Assembly: GCA_000469685.2 (NCBI GenBank)
Contig: LS997562.1
Location: 30,479,928-30,543,927 of the forward strand
Reading direction: 5' to 3'
Source: Haemonchus contortus
Taxonomy: Eukaryota; Nematoda; Chromadorea; Rhabditida; Trichostrongylidae
Length of the DNA stretch: 64,000 bases
Shown here: piece by piece, positions 37,701 to 43,770 of the stretch
Layout of the letters: the number at the start of each line of letters is the position of its first letter
Position numbering within the stretch: the first letter of the stretch is position 1
Made by a program: the position numbers and the translations under genes
The notes under the pieces: generated by a model
Seen by the model: only the letters and a program-made list of their open reading frames with translations
Database searches by the model: none
Told to the model about the DNA's origin: nothing

Positions 37701-40700
37701 GAACAGAACAGCATGATGGCAATGATTTCAACATAAGGTGTAGATATTGGCTCACTAGACGGAAATTTCGTCGAGGAAAGCGGTGGAAGCGTTCTGGATT
37801 TTAGCTAGAAATCCAGATATGAACAGCCGAAATGAGTGTGTCACAATCACAAATGATCTCTTGCCATTTATGCAACACTGCGAGTTAGTTCCATAATCAG
37901 CGAACGTGCTTATCCGCAATAATGATATTATTGCATAAGGACAGCGAAGTAACATCATCCGCTACTAATGTACTAACCGTGTAGCGCAGTGCTACACTTC
38001 GCGGTGGAAGTGAGATGAGCTTATCTTTTTGATTTTTTGGGCATTTTTCGTGCTTTCCTGCCAGAACGTCAGAAACGCTAGAGCGGAGGCGCTTGGTGGG
38101 GTAGTGTGCAATCAAAAAGCTTTGAGCCATTTTCAGGCCTTTGAAAACGATGAATCCGTCGAAACGTCGGCCAAAATAAAGATTTCCACCTAACAACCTC
38201 GAGGCAGAAGCAAAACTAACATTTTCAAGAATATCCATTTTTGTTCGTAATTGCTGACATATTACAGGACGACGTAGATGATGAAAGCGTTCACCCACAG
38301 AAATAAAGGATTCGGGCTTAACTATAACTAGCCTACCTTTGCGAGCTCATCAATACGACCAAAGTTTATCATATTGCCAATAGCACTTCAGTGCTAAGAG
38401 CTACATTCTCCGAAATGCTTAGCTTGAAGCTTAATGAAGTTCCTCAGAAGAAAACAGTTGAAGGACTACGGGGTAATTTTTTTTGGGAATTTTGTTTATC
38501 ACTTTTCATAATTTTGATAACAATCGCACGCGATCTCCTTCTTATGCTCATTTATTAGGCTTCTGCTTCCTTTCCAGAAAGACCATTGTCAGGCCGAAAA
38601 AACTGCTTAGACAGGGCGTAATGAGGGTCAAAAACCGGGTTGGCCGTCGCAATCATGAAGTGGCCGTGTTACGCCGACCTTGGTTTTATTGCACTATTCA
38701 CAGGACGAGACAAATAGTACACTTGAATGAGAGACACCCATCTCGTACAACCCTCTATCTTGCTACTCCTATGAAATCTTTAAGTTCAACTACATATTTT
38801 CACGCTTTCTTCACCACCCTTGCACTATTCTGCACCATGGCATCAATTATTTCTCTCAAAATAGATACATAAAAACTATCGTAAACTTTGCCTTTGACTT
38901 GGTCAATAACTTACGTGACAAATGGAAATGCATGAGGCTTTCTAAATAGTCCAAAAAACATCTAATGGATGGAACTGATCGTGACGTAGATTTTTTGAGG
39001 TTTCTGATACTACTGCTTTCCTTTCGACATAATAAAAAATCGTCTAATAGGATGAACATACGTCGCAGCCTTTCGCAGCATTCCTTTTCCAGTCGTGCTT
39101 GTTCTTCTTTGTTTCGAAGCTTGGCACTGCTCTTGCTAACTTGTTCACATTGGGATTGAGTGAGAGTAGAGCCTAAATTCCTGACCTTTCGGAATTTTAC
39201 AAAATATAATTCAACATTCTGTAGTGCATCCGATTCTCGAATAAGAATAACATACATTTATGCCAACCAGTCAATACTCAAGAACTATTTATTGTAGTAT
39301 TGGTTTAGACGAATTCTATGTACGATAAAGGGTGCAGTCTGGGGAAGTGATGAAGTAGAGCCGAAAAACGGAGCCTGTCTGCCCGATGGATCCCCAATCT
39401 CCTAAAACCTCTAGGAGCTTCAATTAGCATTTCAATCGACCAAGCAAGCTAGTTGAGGGATAAAAGCTCTTAAAGAACCTATACAGTAGAACCAAGCCTA
39501 CCATTCCTTTTGGGTGAGCTAGCTGTAATCCTTTCAAGACAAAATTGTCAGTTATTTTAGGTTCGCAAAAAAGTACTGCGACAAAATGGAGACCTTTTTA
39601 AATCATTTCTAAAATTTCTCATATTAATCAATTTTCGGAATTATTAATCTGTGATTCAAAGAAACCATTGACTGCTGCTTCCAGATCATGTTGAGTTAAA
39701 AACTTTTTTCCCCTGAAGAAACGCTTAAGAAGGCCGAGCACATGGTCATGAGACGGGGCAACACTCCGGGAGTACGACTGATGAACAACCTGGAACCAAG
39801 CGAATCGGTGAAGTTTTGACGCGTGTTTAAAGCGAAATTTCAACGTGCGCTGTCCCTCTGTAGAGACTTGATTTACGGTTGTGATCGTCCTTTTCTAACC
39901 CTGTTGGTCAAATTTCGGGGTTCACAAGGGTAACCGATAGCTGTGTCCATCTAGTCTGCGTTTAGCAACTCATAGTGGATGGATCCCTTCAACTTCCATT
40001 AAATTAAGGGACGGTGCTTGCGTGACTTCGGAGGCTAGTATCTCCTGCAGTGAAGCGATGCAACCGATTGTTGACCGTTAATCGGTGAGCAGTGCCCCAG
40101 CATTGATAGGTTGCAGATGATTTGAGCCGCTACACCCGCGTTTTTTCCTTGTTGTGCTTAGTAGAAGGTGATGGTACGAATCGGGTATTGTCCATTCATT
40201 GACTGCAATGCTGCGAAAGTCCACACCTGTGTCATTATTTACTCATGCGTTGATTGCCCGAGAAATGTCCTACAAGTTTATCACCCATGCTACCGTGTTC
40301 ACACTATTGATTCAAATTTCCAACGCTTCAAATTTTTTTGTCGCAGGACTTTTTTGCCAACCTAATATTTACATAGGTAAGCTCCAGCAGGGTGTTCACA
40401 GGTTAACTTTGTATTCTAACCGTTTATCATCATTTCTAAATAGAAATCATTTGCACAAACTAATCTGCAAGGATACCAATCAAAGCCTAAGACTTTTTTC
40501 AATTCGAAACATCTTTGAAAAACATAGAGCAAAGTTGGGGTAACAATCGATAGAGTGGGTAAAGAAGAAAGCTTGAGCGCCGTCACCATGCTTGCCATCC
40601 TTTATCAAATTCAAGTTGATTTGTATGAAATCGTCACCTTATGAGAACTTATCTGTGTCAGAAGTGCATTATAACTTGTATGTTGGACACAGCGAGTCAC

Positions 40701-42801
40701 TGTACGGACTAACAACTTATTCAGTACCACTACTATTTTGGACAGAAGTCGAGTGCATAAAGGACATTAAAAAAAAGATTCACTCCGGAAGGTATTTCAA
40801 CGCTTATTTTGAAGTGTAAGAATGAAGCTCATTATTGCTTCTGCTACGAAACCCGCTACTACGGACAAGTTCTTTTTGCGATTTTTCTCGAGGACTCAGG
40901 AACCATAAATTGGAATGAGCAAGACAGTCGTAAAAATGTCAGTAGCGCCCGCTAATTCGTGATCTTTGAAATATCACTACCATCCTATACTACACATGGC
41001 GGTTTTGTCATTGGTTTCAGACAAAACTCCTTTTCGTTGATACTACATGGAAACAAAAATTTCTTCCGAGAATCGTCTTTGTAGTTAATCCATTGACAAC
41101 CGTGTGGCCCGTCGGTGGGCCACACCATATAGTGCTCCTGTAATATTTATTCTATTACTCAGGTGTTCTTTTAGTTTTTTCATGTTTTAAAGTAACATCT
41201 GAGCTCACAGCCTTCTAGAGAATCGTGAGGTATTGTCGTGGTCCTGGATTCATTCATTTCCAACTACAGCCAATGGGTTAAAGGATCTCGGGTTCAAAAA
41301 GTACTACTGCTCCAACAGTAAGACAATGTTGCTGTTTCGTCTCAAAAAAAAAAACTCCATGAAACTGTGTATAACGGTAATACACTCTCGGTGTCGTATA
41401 ATGAAAAGAACTTCATAAGTAGAATCATCAAGAGGAAGTCATTTGAACATATGAAATGCATATGGGCTAATGTAGCAACATCATAGCCTGGCAGAATCAA
41501 ATTTCGTGAGAAATTTCATTCTCATGGAACACAGATATTATTATATTGTGGTACTACATACCACAGACCTAGGTTTACATTGGTTTTCAGAGTGAGAAAC
41601 GCCATTACTCTAGCCCGAGGTTGAGAAGAAACGGGTATGTGTACTTACGCGCGTCCGATGATGCGCGCGACAAATTGCGCGGCGAAGTTCGTAACGAATT
41701 GATGACTTTAGCGCCTATCATTGAGGCCCAAATATGAAGTAGAGTAGATAGGAAGGATCAAGAAGGACCCGACTGAACTACTCTACTTCGAGTCTGTGCC
41801 CTGAAAGTTGGCGTCAGAGTCGTACAGATCGTTACGAATCTCGCCCCGCAAGTTGCCGCGCATATCCTTGGACGGACGTAAGTCCCGCCCACCAGAAGAA
41901 TTGATGCAAAACTTCACGGAAACTGTGAAGATTCACAGGAAGTTCATGGTCGCAGTTAGAATGCCAACAGGAAGTAAGTTGAAGCGGAGTTATCAAAAAC
42001 GACTTATCATCAATCCCTAGGCATTCAAAGAGTTTCCATCTTTAACCCATTGGCGACCGCGCCTTTTATATGGTCGCTATTAACGTTCGATTCCTCTTAT
42101 AACTGTAGTTGAAAAAGAATGATTCCTGGACCACAAAGCCTCAAGATTCTCTAGGAGGCTCTGAGCTCAGCTGATACTTGAAAACATGAAAAAACTATAA
42201 AAACACTTGATGAATACAATAAATACTGAAGAGGCACGATAGGGGTATGGCCCGCCGGCGGGCCACGTGGTCGTCAACGAAGTGTAACAAGTGATAAGAT
42301 AAAAAGTGATATATTACATTTTTTGCTTAGACTTTGATAGCATAGAATTTCTGGATACTGGTGCAAAAAGTATATCGTGTACTATTACAACAAAGTATAG
42401 TATGCATGACTAAAAAAGGGAAACAGTCAGTAATGAGTAGCACATGGGGAAGCAGTGGCTAAAATAAGGGATAGTGAGAAGGTATCGTTATTCAATACAT
42501 GGCTGCTGCTCTTGGCCCCCATTGGGCACTAAAAAAGAACTTTTCATACACCAATTGCGATTTCTCGTACCCCACCTAGCAATCGGTAAAAATAAATAAA
42601 ATGAAACTAGTAAAGATCAATAAATTGAAATGTAATGATTACTCGTAACTGCTAATGGAATAGTAACGATGCTACTGTACGTACACAGTAGTTGGGCAGC
42701 AATGCAAGCCATAAAGGAATGAAATGAAGCCCTAACAGGAAGCGAGGGAAAGTGAATTTGACTTGACCTACCTCGATAGCAGGCACATCTTTGGAGAGTA
42801 G
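13279..42801 (-). CDS. dpyd-1: Dihydropyrimidine dehydrogenase (NADP+), 27 exons
   Basis: This enzyme catalyses the first, NADPH-dependent step of uracil and thymine breakdown in the cytosol. I spliced the exons by hand, and every junction keeps frame: 42801-42772, 39172-39062, 36816-36731, 35335-35248, 35026-34865, 29514-29424, 29350-29251, 27698-27563, 25542-25401, 25335-25270, 25052-24946, 24886-24759, 22869-22787, 21696-21545, 18820-18722, 18673-18524, 18373-18302, 18223-18095, 17733-17640, 17054-16981, 16902-16736, 15296-15131, 14861-14694, 14640-14500, 13777-13694, 13644-13511, 13426-13279 (stop TAG 13281-13279). The product is about 1,035 residues with no internal stop, against about 1,025 in mammals. 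The domain order is N-terminal Fe-S, FAD, NADPH, FMN barrel with the catalytic Cys, then C-terminal ferredoxin. Introns are GT-AG except one GC-AG (after 27563). The start codon is not resolved: exon 1 begins at [10 protein letters not shown], and a few upstream residues probably lie in a tiny exon. The family call is very secure; exact edges come from splice motifs only. Confidence 0.95.
14500..21696 (-). CDS. dpyd-1: DPD exons 14-24: FMN-binding catalytic barrel
   Basis: This is part of the DPD gene. Exon 14 (21696-21545) has VFAGGDV and [10 protein letters not shown]. Exons 15-16 have FYTPIDE joined to [12 protein letters not shown], then [12 protein letters not shown] and [10 protein letters not shown]. 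Exon 17 has [19 protein letters not shown]. Exon 18 has [16 protein letters not shown] and VVIASIMC. Exon 19 (17733-17640) has [13 protein letters not shown], which contains the catalytic-loop cysteine (Cys671 in mammals). Exons 20-22 have [47 protein letters not shown] and [12 protein letters not shown] (FMN phosphate site). Exon 23 has [17 protein letters not shown] and exon 24 GLPHFGKF. All the motifs expected of the dihydroorotate-dehydrogenase-like pyrimidine-reducing domain are intact. Confidence 0.94.
15618..16003. mobile_element. Foldback MITE in DPD intron 22
   Basis: The terminal inverted repeats are 28 bp and identical, starting GCGCTCCAATCTTCCATC at 15618 with the inverse ending at 16003. 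A second, imperfect inverted repeat inside (about 15785-15840 against 15915-15960, sharing GACCGTCCGTTC and GCGTGCGTGCTGCGAC) surrounds a core at 15865-15895. No transposase frame. It sits between exons 21 and 22 of DPD. Confidence 0.88.
17210..17545 (+). mobile_element. RTE-type LINE C-terminal relic
   Basis: Plus-strand frames give [27 protein letters not shown] and then [30 protein letters not shown], the typical end of RTE reverse transcriptase proteins in strongylid worms. Two stops are visible. It lies in DPD intron 19, antisense to DPD, and contains the palindrome at 17304-17348. Confidence 0.8.
17304..17348. repeat. 21-bp perfect palindromic stem inside the RTE relic
   Basis: GTTCAACGGTCATCACCATA(T) is followed by 3 bases and its exact inverse. 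It inserts about six extra codons between WAGHM and MRYGDD of the RTE reading frame, so it is a local inverted duplication. Confidence 0.85.
19150..20228. other. DPD intron 14, repeat fragments
   Basis: It contains a run of ATGATATGATATAATATGATATG-like simple sequence (19355-19390) and a piece of the GCGGCAAATT MITE family (19410-19450). From 19865 there is a single left end of the CAGTAGCGCTCAAAAG MITE family with no matching right end. No gene was recognised. Confidence 0.55.
20229..21237. repeat. Composite repeat, copy 1 (127-bp units plus GACA tail)
   Basis: It begins ACCAGGCGGCTACGCACGCT and contains about three units of roughly 127 bp (starts near 20352, 20479, 20607). Each unit carries GGCGGAGTCTGG, TGCCACCCACC and TTTGAACTTTCTAGGTCCA. 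It ends in a GACAGACAGACG-rich run and GAAGCGCTTTATAGTAAGTAGG. The second copy at 22115-22765 has the same order. Confidence 0.85.
22115..22765. repeat. Composite repeat, copy 2
   Basis: It has the same beginning (ACCAGGCGGCCACGCACGCT), about two 127-bp-type units, the GCATTTTTGGAGAACGCCC block, and the GACAGACAGACG and GAAGCGCTTTATAG end as copy 1. It is in direct orientation, with DPD exon 14 between the two copies. It ends about 20 bp from exon 13. Confidence 0.83.
22787..29514 (-). CDS. dpyd-1: DPD exons 6-13: FAD- and NADPH-binding domains
   Basis: This is part of the DPD gene. Exons 6-7 (29514-29424, 29350-29251) give VFKKM...SPIALIG joined to [17 protein letters not shown], the Rossmann FAD-binding loop. 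Exon 8 (27698-27563) contains [11 protein letters not shown]. Exon 9 (25542-25401) contains [12 protein letters not shown] and [10 protein letters not shown]. Exons 10-11 (25335-25270, 25052-24946) give VIVLGAG joined to [15 protein letters not shown], the NADPH-binding Rossmann motif, then VVFRKGF and IRAVPEE. Exons 12-13 (24886-24759, 22869-22787) end in [10 protein letters not shown]. Phases match at each junction. The intron between exons 8 and 9 has a GC donor with an otherwise good consensus (AAG/GCAAGC). Confidence 0.93.
23235..24235 (+). mobile_element. Tc1-like transposon relic
   Basis: Broken plus-strand frames run from an N-terminal DNA-binding-like part (23240-23500) through TQNHQENR near 23575 to [18 protein letters not shown] (24030-24085), [18 protein letters not shown] and a final [10 protein letters not shown] (about 24240). 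The SPDLxPxxNL motif with the following block is diagnostic of DD34E Tc1-like transposases. There are several frameshifts. It lies in DPD intron 12. Confidence 0.75.
25795..26125 (+). mobile_element. RTE-type LINE C-terminal relic, second
   Basis: The frame around 25860-25945 gives [22 protein letters not shown], matching the GHI/DDRWT block of RTE proteins. Later parts are badly decayed. It lies in DPD intron 8, antisense to DPD. Confidence 0.55.
26533..27130 (-). mobile_element. Penelope-like element fragment with inverted ends
   Basis: The minus strand encodes a GIY-YIG C-terminal part ([18 protein letters not shown], then [19 protein letters not shown], about 26990-26850). Roughly 130 bp at 26533-26665 (GCTTCTGCCTTGAGG onward) is repeated inverted at 26995-27128, so the endonuclease remnant lies between two outward-facing copies of the element's terminus. 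It lies in DPD intron 8. Confidence 0.82.
28740..29220. repeat. Probable dispersed repeat
   Basis: The plus-strand open frames here have no recognisable domain. Phrases such as GACGGGCCCTGCGGCTCTTGCC resemble the 127-bp units at 20350-20735, so I treat the segment as decayed repeat sequence in DPD intron 7 and not as a gene. Confidence 0.35.
29984..31500 (-). mobile_element. Penelope-like element (RT + GIY-YIG), decayed
   Basis: Read on the minus strand from 31330, the element gives a PLE N-terminal block ([30 protein letters not shown]), then the RT block [14 protein letters not shown] and [12 protein letters not shown] near 30740-30620, then a GIY-YIG part ([34 protein letters not shown], to about 30215). 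Catalytic RT motifs are missing, so it is internally deleted. Its two ends are inverted copies of one another (29984-30050 against 31430-31500). It lies in DPD intron 5. Confidence 0.85.
31946..34067 (+). mobile_element. Complete piggyBac element, TTAA-flanked
   Basis: The element is 2,122 bp, flanked by TTAA at 31942-31945 and 34068-34071. Its termini are identical over 14 bp (CCCATTGCGTACCG). Subterminal palindromic motifs lie on both sides: one near 32014-32036, and two direct copies on the right at about 33986-34012 and 34030-34056. It carries one intact transposase frame. It is inserted in the mariner at 31536-34565. Confidence 0.96.
32166..33746 (+). CDS. piggyBac transposase, intact (526 aa)
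   Basis: This is a cut-and-paste transposase that integrates at TTAA. The single-exon frame runs unbroken for 526 residues. An acidic, serine-rich N-terminus (1-60) is followed by the DDE_Tnp_1_7 domain. Catalytic acidic residues sit in [13 protein letters not shown] (Asp218), [10 protein letters not shown] (Asp294) and [14 protein letters not shown] (Asp389/392). A C-terminal Cys-rich zinc-binding domain (about 478-524) has [22 protein letters not shown] and HKKC. Insect piggyBac is 594 residues, so this is a slightly shorter relative. Intact frame, matching termini and TTAA duplication together suggest a young, possibly mobile copy. The host intron is transcribed from the opposite strand. 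Confidence 0.96.
   Translation: MDELNKSFDDLLLESGDEFDEGGEVLDEMVVNAGVLESSEESDWNSSDEQSDSSDEGSQWSSTIRRRDQFLFQGFEGVLDKDVLDYQHPIQFYRRFITDEMIELIIRETNRYGHSKYPDWTDIDEEELLKFLAICFQMGLEIRSNLKDYWSTRKVFSESFAAKLISRNRFVQILNAFHFADNDASDKSNRLYKIQPILDMLNEEFAAVYSPGKNVCIDESMIPFRGRVIFRQYIRGKRHKFGIKVYKLCCAGGYTCKFIVYAGKQRDRTCPSSQQAVLDLVAPYLNEGRTVTADNFYTSIALAELLIEQRTNYVGTLRKNRLGIPADIKNARLKRGEVVARQNNKGVTVLKWKDKREIYMLSTCHDASKGQSNKPVMVEDYNLAKGSVDLSDQMCSYTPFVRKTTKWYLRLFFHLVTQTSVVNAWHVYCVVKERISIKEFKCRIIESILEGWRPTEPTTSRPKLCEVSGPKRTSRRRCVNCYKNASRIHGAPYARSHAVLVNTKCSKCGQFFCLSCFQSSHKKCSV
34865..39172 (-). CDS. dpyd-1: DPD exons 2-5: N-terminal Fe-S cluster domain
   Basis: This is part of the DPD gene. Exon 2 (39172-39062) encodes 37 residues starting [10 protein letters not shown] and containing HDWKRN, the counterpart of the ALNP...KHWKRN stretch of animal DPDs. 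Exon 3 (36816-36731) carries [17 protein letters not shown]. Exon 4 (35335-35248) carries [14 protein letters not shown] and exon 5 (35026-34865) carries [17 protein letters not shown]. Together these supply the seven cysteines, and GGLQQFA the glutamine, that bind the two N-terminal [4Fe-4S] clusters. The clusters relay electrons from FAD towards the partner subunit. Exon 2 sits in an unrelated-looking longer frame (38856-39257); only the +1-shifted reading matches DPD, with acceptor TTTAG and donor GTATGT. Confidence 0.93.
35747..36014. mobile_element. GC-rich foldback MITE in DPD intron 3
   Basis: The left arm starts TTTCATAGTCCGCC (35747) and the right arm ends GGCGGACTATGAAA (36014). The arms pair over most of the 268 bp (AGGCAGTGC, GAGGGAGGCAGACGG, GAAGGGCTG, AAACAAAG and AAGATCAAAA against their inverses). 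The loop is at about 35866-35890. No protein-coding content. Confidence 0.88.
36216..36315. repeat. 100-bp hairpin element
   Basis: TACCCTTGGCT and AGCCGATACC at the left are matched by inverse copies at the right. GACCCGCTC/GAGCGGGTC forms an inner stem around CACGTGATGA. It lies 420 bp upstream (minus-strand sense: downstream) of DPD exon 3. Confidence 0.8.
36890..38225. mobile_element. Two Penelope-like element 3' ends, head-to-head palindrome
   Basis: The left arm (37616-36890, minus) encodes a well-preserved GIY-YIG domain: [64 protein letters not shown]. The right arm (37620-38225, plus) is the same sequence inverted, with about 145 bp missing from the GIY-YIG core. The arms meet at TCAAGCAGTGCTTGA (37612-37626). 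Both arms end outward with the GTTTCGACGGACTCGTC/CTGCCTCGAGGTTG terminus. It lies in DPD intron 2. Confidence 0.9.
39557..40365 (-). mobile_element. Mariner relic
   Basis: The left terminus TTAGGTTCGCAAAAAAGTAC (39557) has its inverse ending CCTAA at 40365 next to TA. Minus-strand remains near 39780-39640 read [20 protein letters not shown] and GFFESQ, the C-terminal block of mariner transposases. The rest is too decayed to read. It lies in DPD intron 1. Confidence 0.75.
41089..41277. mobile_element. TTAA-flanked MITE, piggyBac-like, copy 1
   Basis: It is flanked by TTAA (41085-41088 and 41278-41281). Termini are TCCATTG and its near-inverse CAATGGG, like the CCCATTG start of the intact piggyBac. 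Near the left end is the palindrome GTGTGGCCCGTCGGTGGGCC (41102-41125). The element is 189 bp and non-coding. Confidence 0.75.
41640..41885. repeat. Long-inverted-repeat MITE, copy 2
   Basis: It has the same layout as 1640-1905: a GCGCGGCGAAGTTCGT-type left arm, a GCGCCTATCATTG block, AAGTAGAGTA and its inverse around a centre near 41765, and a right arm ending GCAAGTTGCCGCGCATATCC. It lies in DPD intron 1. Confidence 0.6.
42046..42285. mobile_element. TTAA-flanked MITE, piggyBac-like, copy 2
   Basis: It begins CCCATTGGCGACCGCG after TTAA (42042-42045). The interior (GGCTCTGAGCTCAGCTGATAC, AACATGAAAAAACTA) matches copy 1 in inverted orientation, and the GGCCCGCCGGCGGGCC palindrome is near the right end. 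The right terminus is decayed, so the end is approximate. Confidence 0.65.
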
Positions 42802-43159
42802 CTGAGGTTGAGTCTCTCCGGTAGGTCTGTTGTGGCATGATCGAGCGAACAAGCGCTTCCCTAGACCAACCCATCTAAACAGTGCCTTTTGAAGAAATAG
42901 GACAGAAAAAGTGGAGACACTGGTCTGGTTCGTTATCTGTGGCCAGCGTAGAAAGAAGCGATAAAGAAACACATTGCAATGTCAAGTTTATTAGCGATAA
43001 CGGCGGCTGAATGGTGGCATGTAAAACTGAAGAGAAATATATGTAGTTTTACAAAAAAGTGAACTGGAATGGGATTTCTTGGTCAACTGCAACCAATTGT
43101 AAGTAATAAGTATGCTGGCTGATCTTTCGCAAAATCGTTTGGAACTCTGTGCACAGGAA

Positions 43160-43345
43160 GTGTAGTTACAAGTAGCGCACTATCATTCACGCATGGTCAT
43201 GGGTTTGAATCCCGGATCGATAACTGCCTAGCCAAAAAAGCCTTCCATTCTTCCGCGGTCGGTAAAGTGATACCAGACTCGTCTGGGGGGTAAAGGAACT
43301 GACTTGTACATCGGTTGACTACCGCAAGTCATTGTATAGGTCACA
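43160..43345 (+). mobile_element. tRNA-headed SINE, copy 2
   Basis: It has an A-box-like TAGCGCACTATCATTCACGC, a B-box-like GGGTTTGAATCCCGG (about 43201-43216), then the same tail as copy 1 with AAAGCCTTCCATTC, GGTAAAGTGATACC and GACTACCGCAAGTC. Confidence 0.6.
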
Positions 43346-43554
43346 TAGTGATAGCAGAAAGTGAAATTTCAATAAAAAATTAGGGTTGTGGGCAGGAGAA
43401 TATTCAACATCTGCGGTTTCAAGAGTTTAACTACCATCTAGAGTAGAAAAATTTAGCAGACCCAAAAATGAAATCCGTGTGAGATGTAACTAACATTCTT
43501 TTGGTCTTTTGAGTTGGCGCTCATCTGTGATATCAAACAACGGAATTATGAATC

Positions 43555-43770
43555 TTGGTTAGAGTCAACGCTTCCGTCAAATTCATGTTGATTGATGAAT
43601 ATAAAGATTCTAGTATGATGAACGAAACAAGTGAGATAATCACGATTACAATAGCTATCATGATGCGTATTCCCATGACTCTTCGATGGACCATCCAACA
43701 CTAACAGTCATCTCTCCGCAAAGCCACTACTGTTGCCACAGTCTTTCAACTAAACGCGAACTGCTGCGCT
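43555..43770. repeat. Dispersed repeat, copy 2 (inverse of 11800-12020)
   Basis: It shares GAATGCTTCC-type, GGTCCATCCAACACTAAC, GCAAAGCCACTACTGTTGCC and ACAGTCTTTCA blocks with 11800-12020, in reverse order and opposite strand. Confidence 0.7.

Noticed and set aside
38856..39257. 133-codon minus-strand open frame
   Set aside because: It is the wrong frame over DPD exon 2. The shifted reading ([10 protein letters not shown]...HDWKRN) matches DPD and has proper splice sites.
42652..42972. 106-codon minus-strand frame as the true DPD N-terminus
   Set aside because: Only its [10 protein letters not shown] part resembles DPD. The upstream residues do not, and a CTCAG acceptor lies just before it, so I kept only 42801-42772 as exon.
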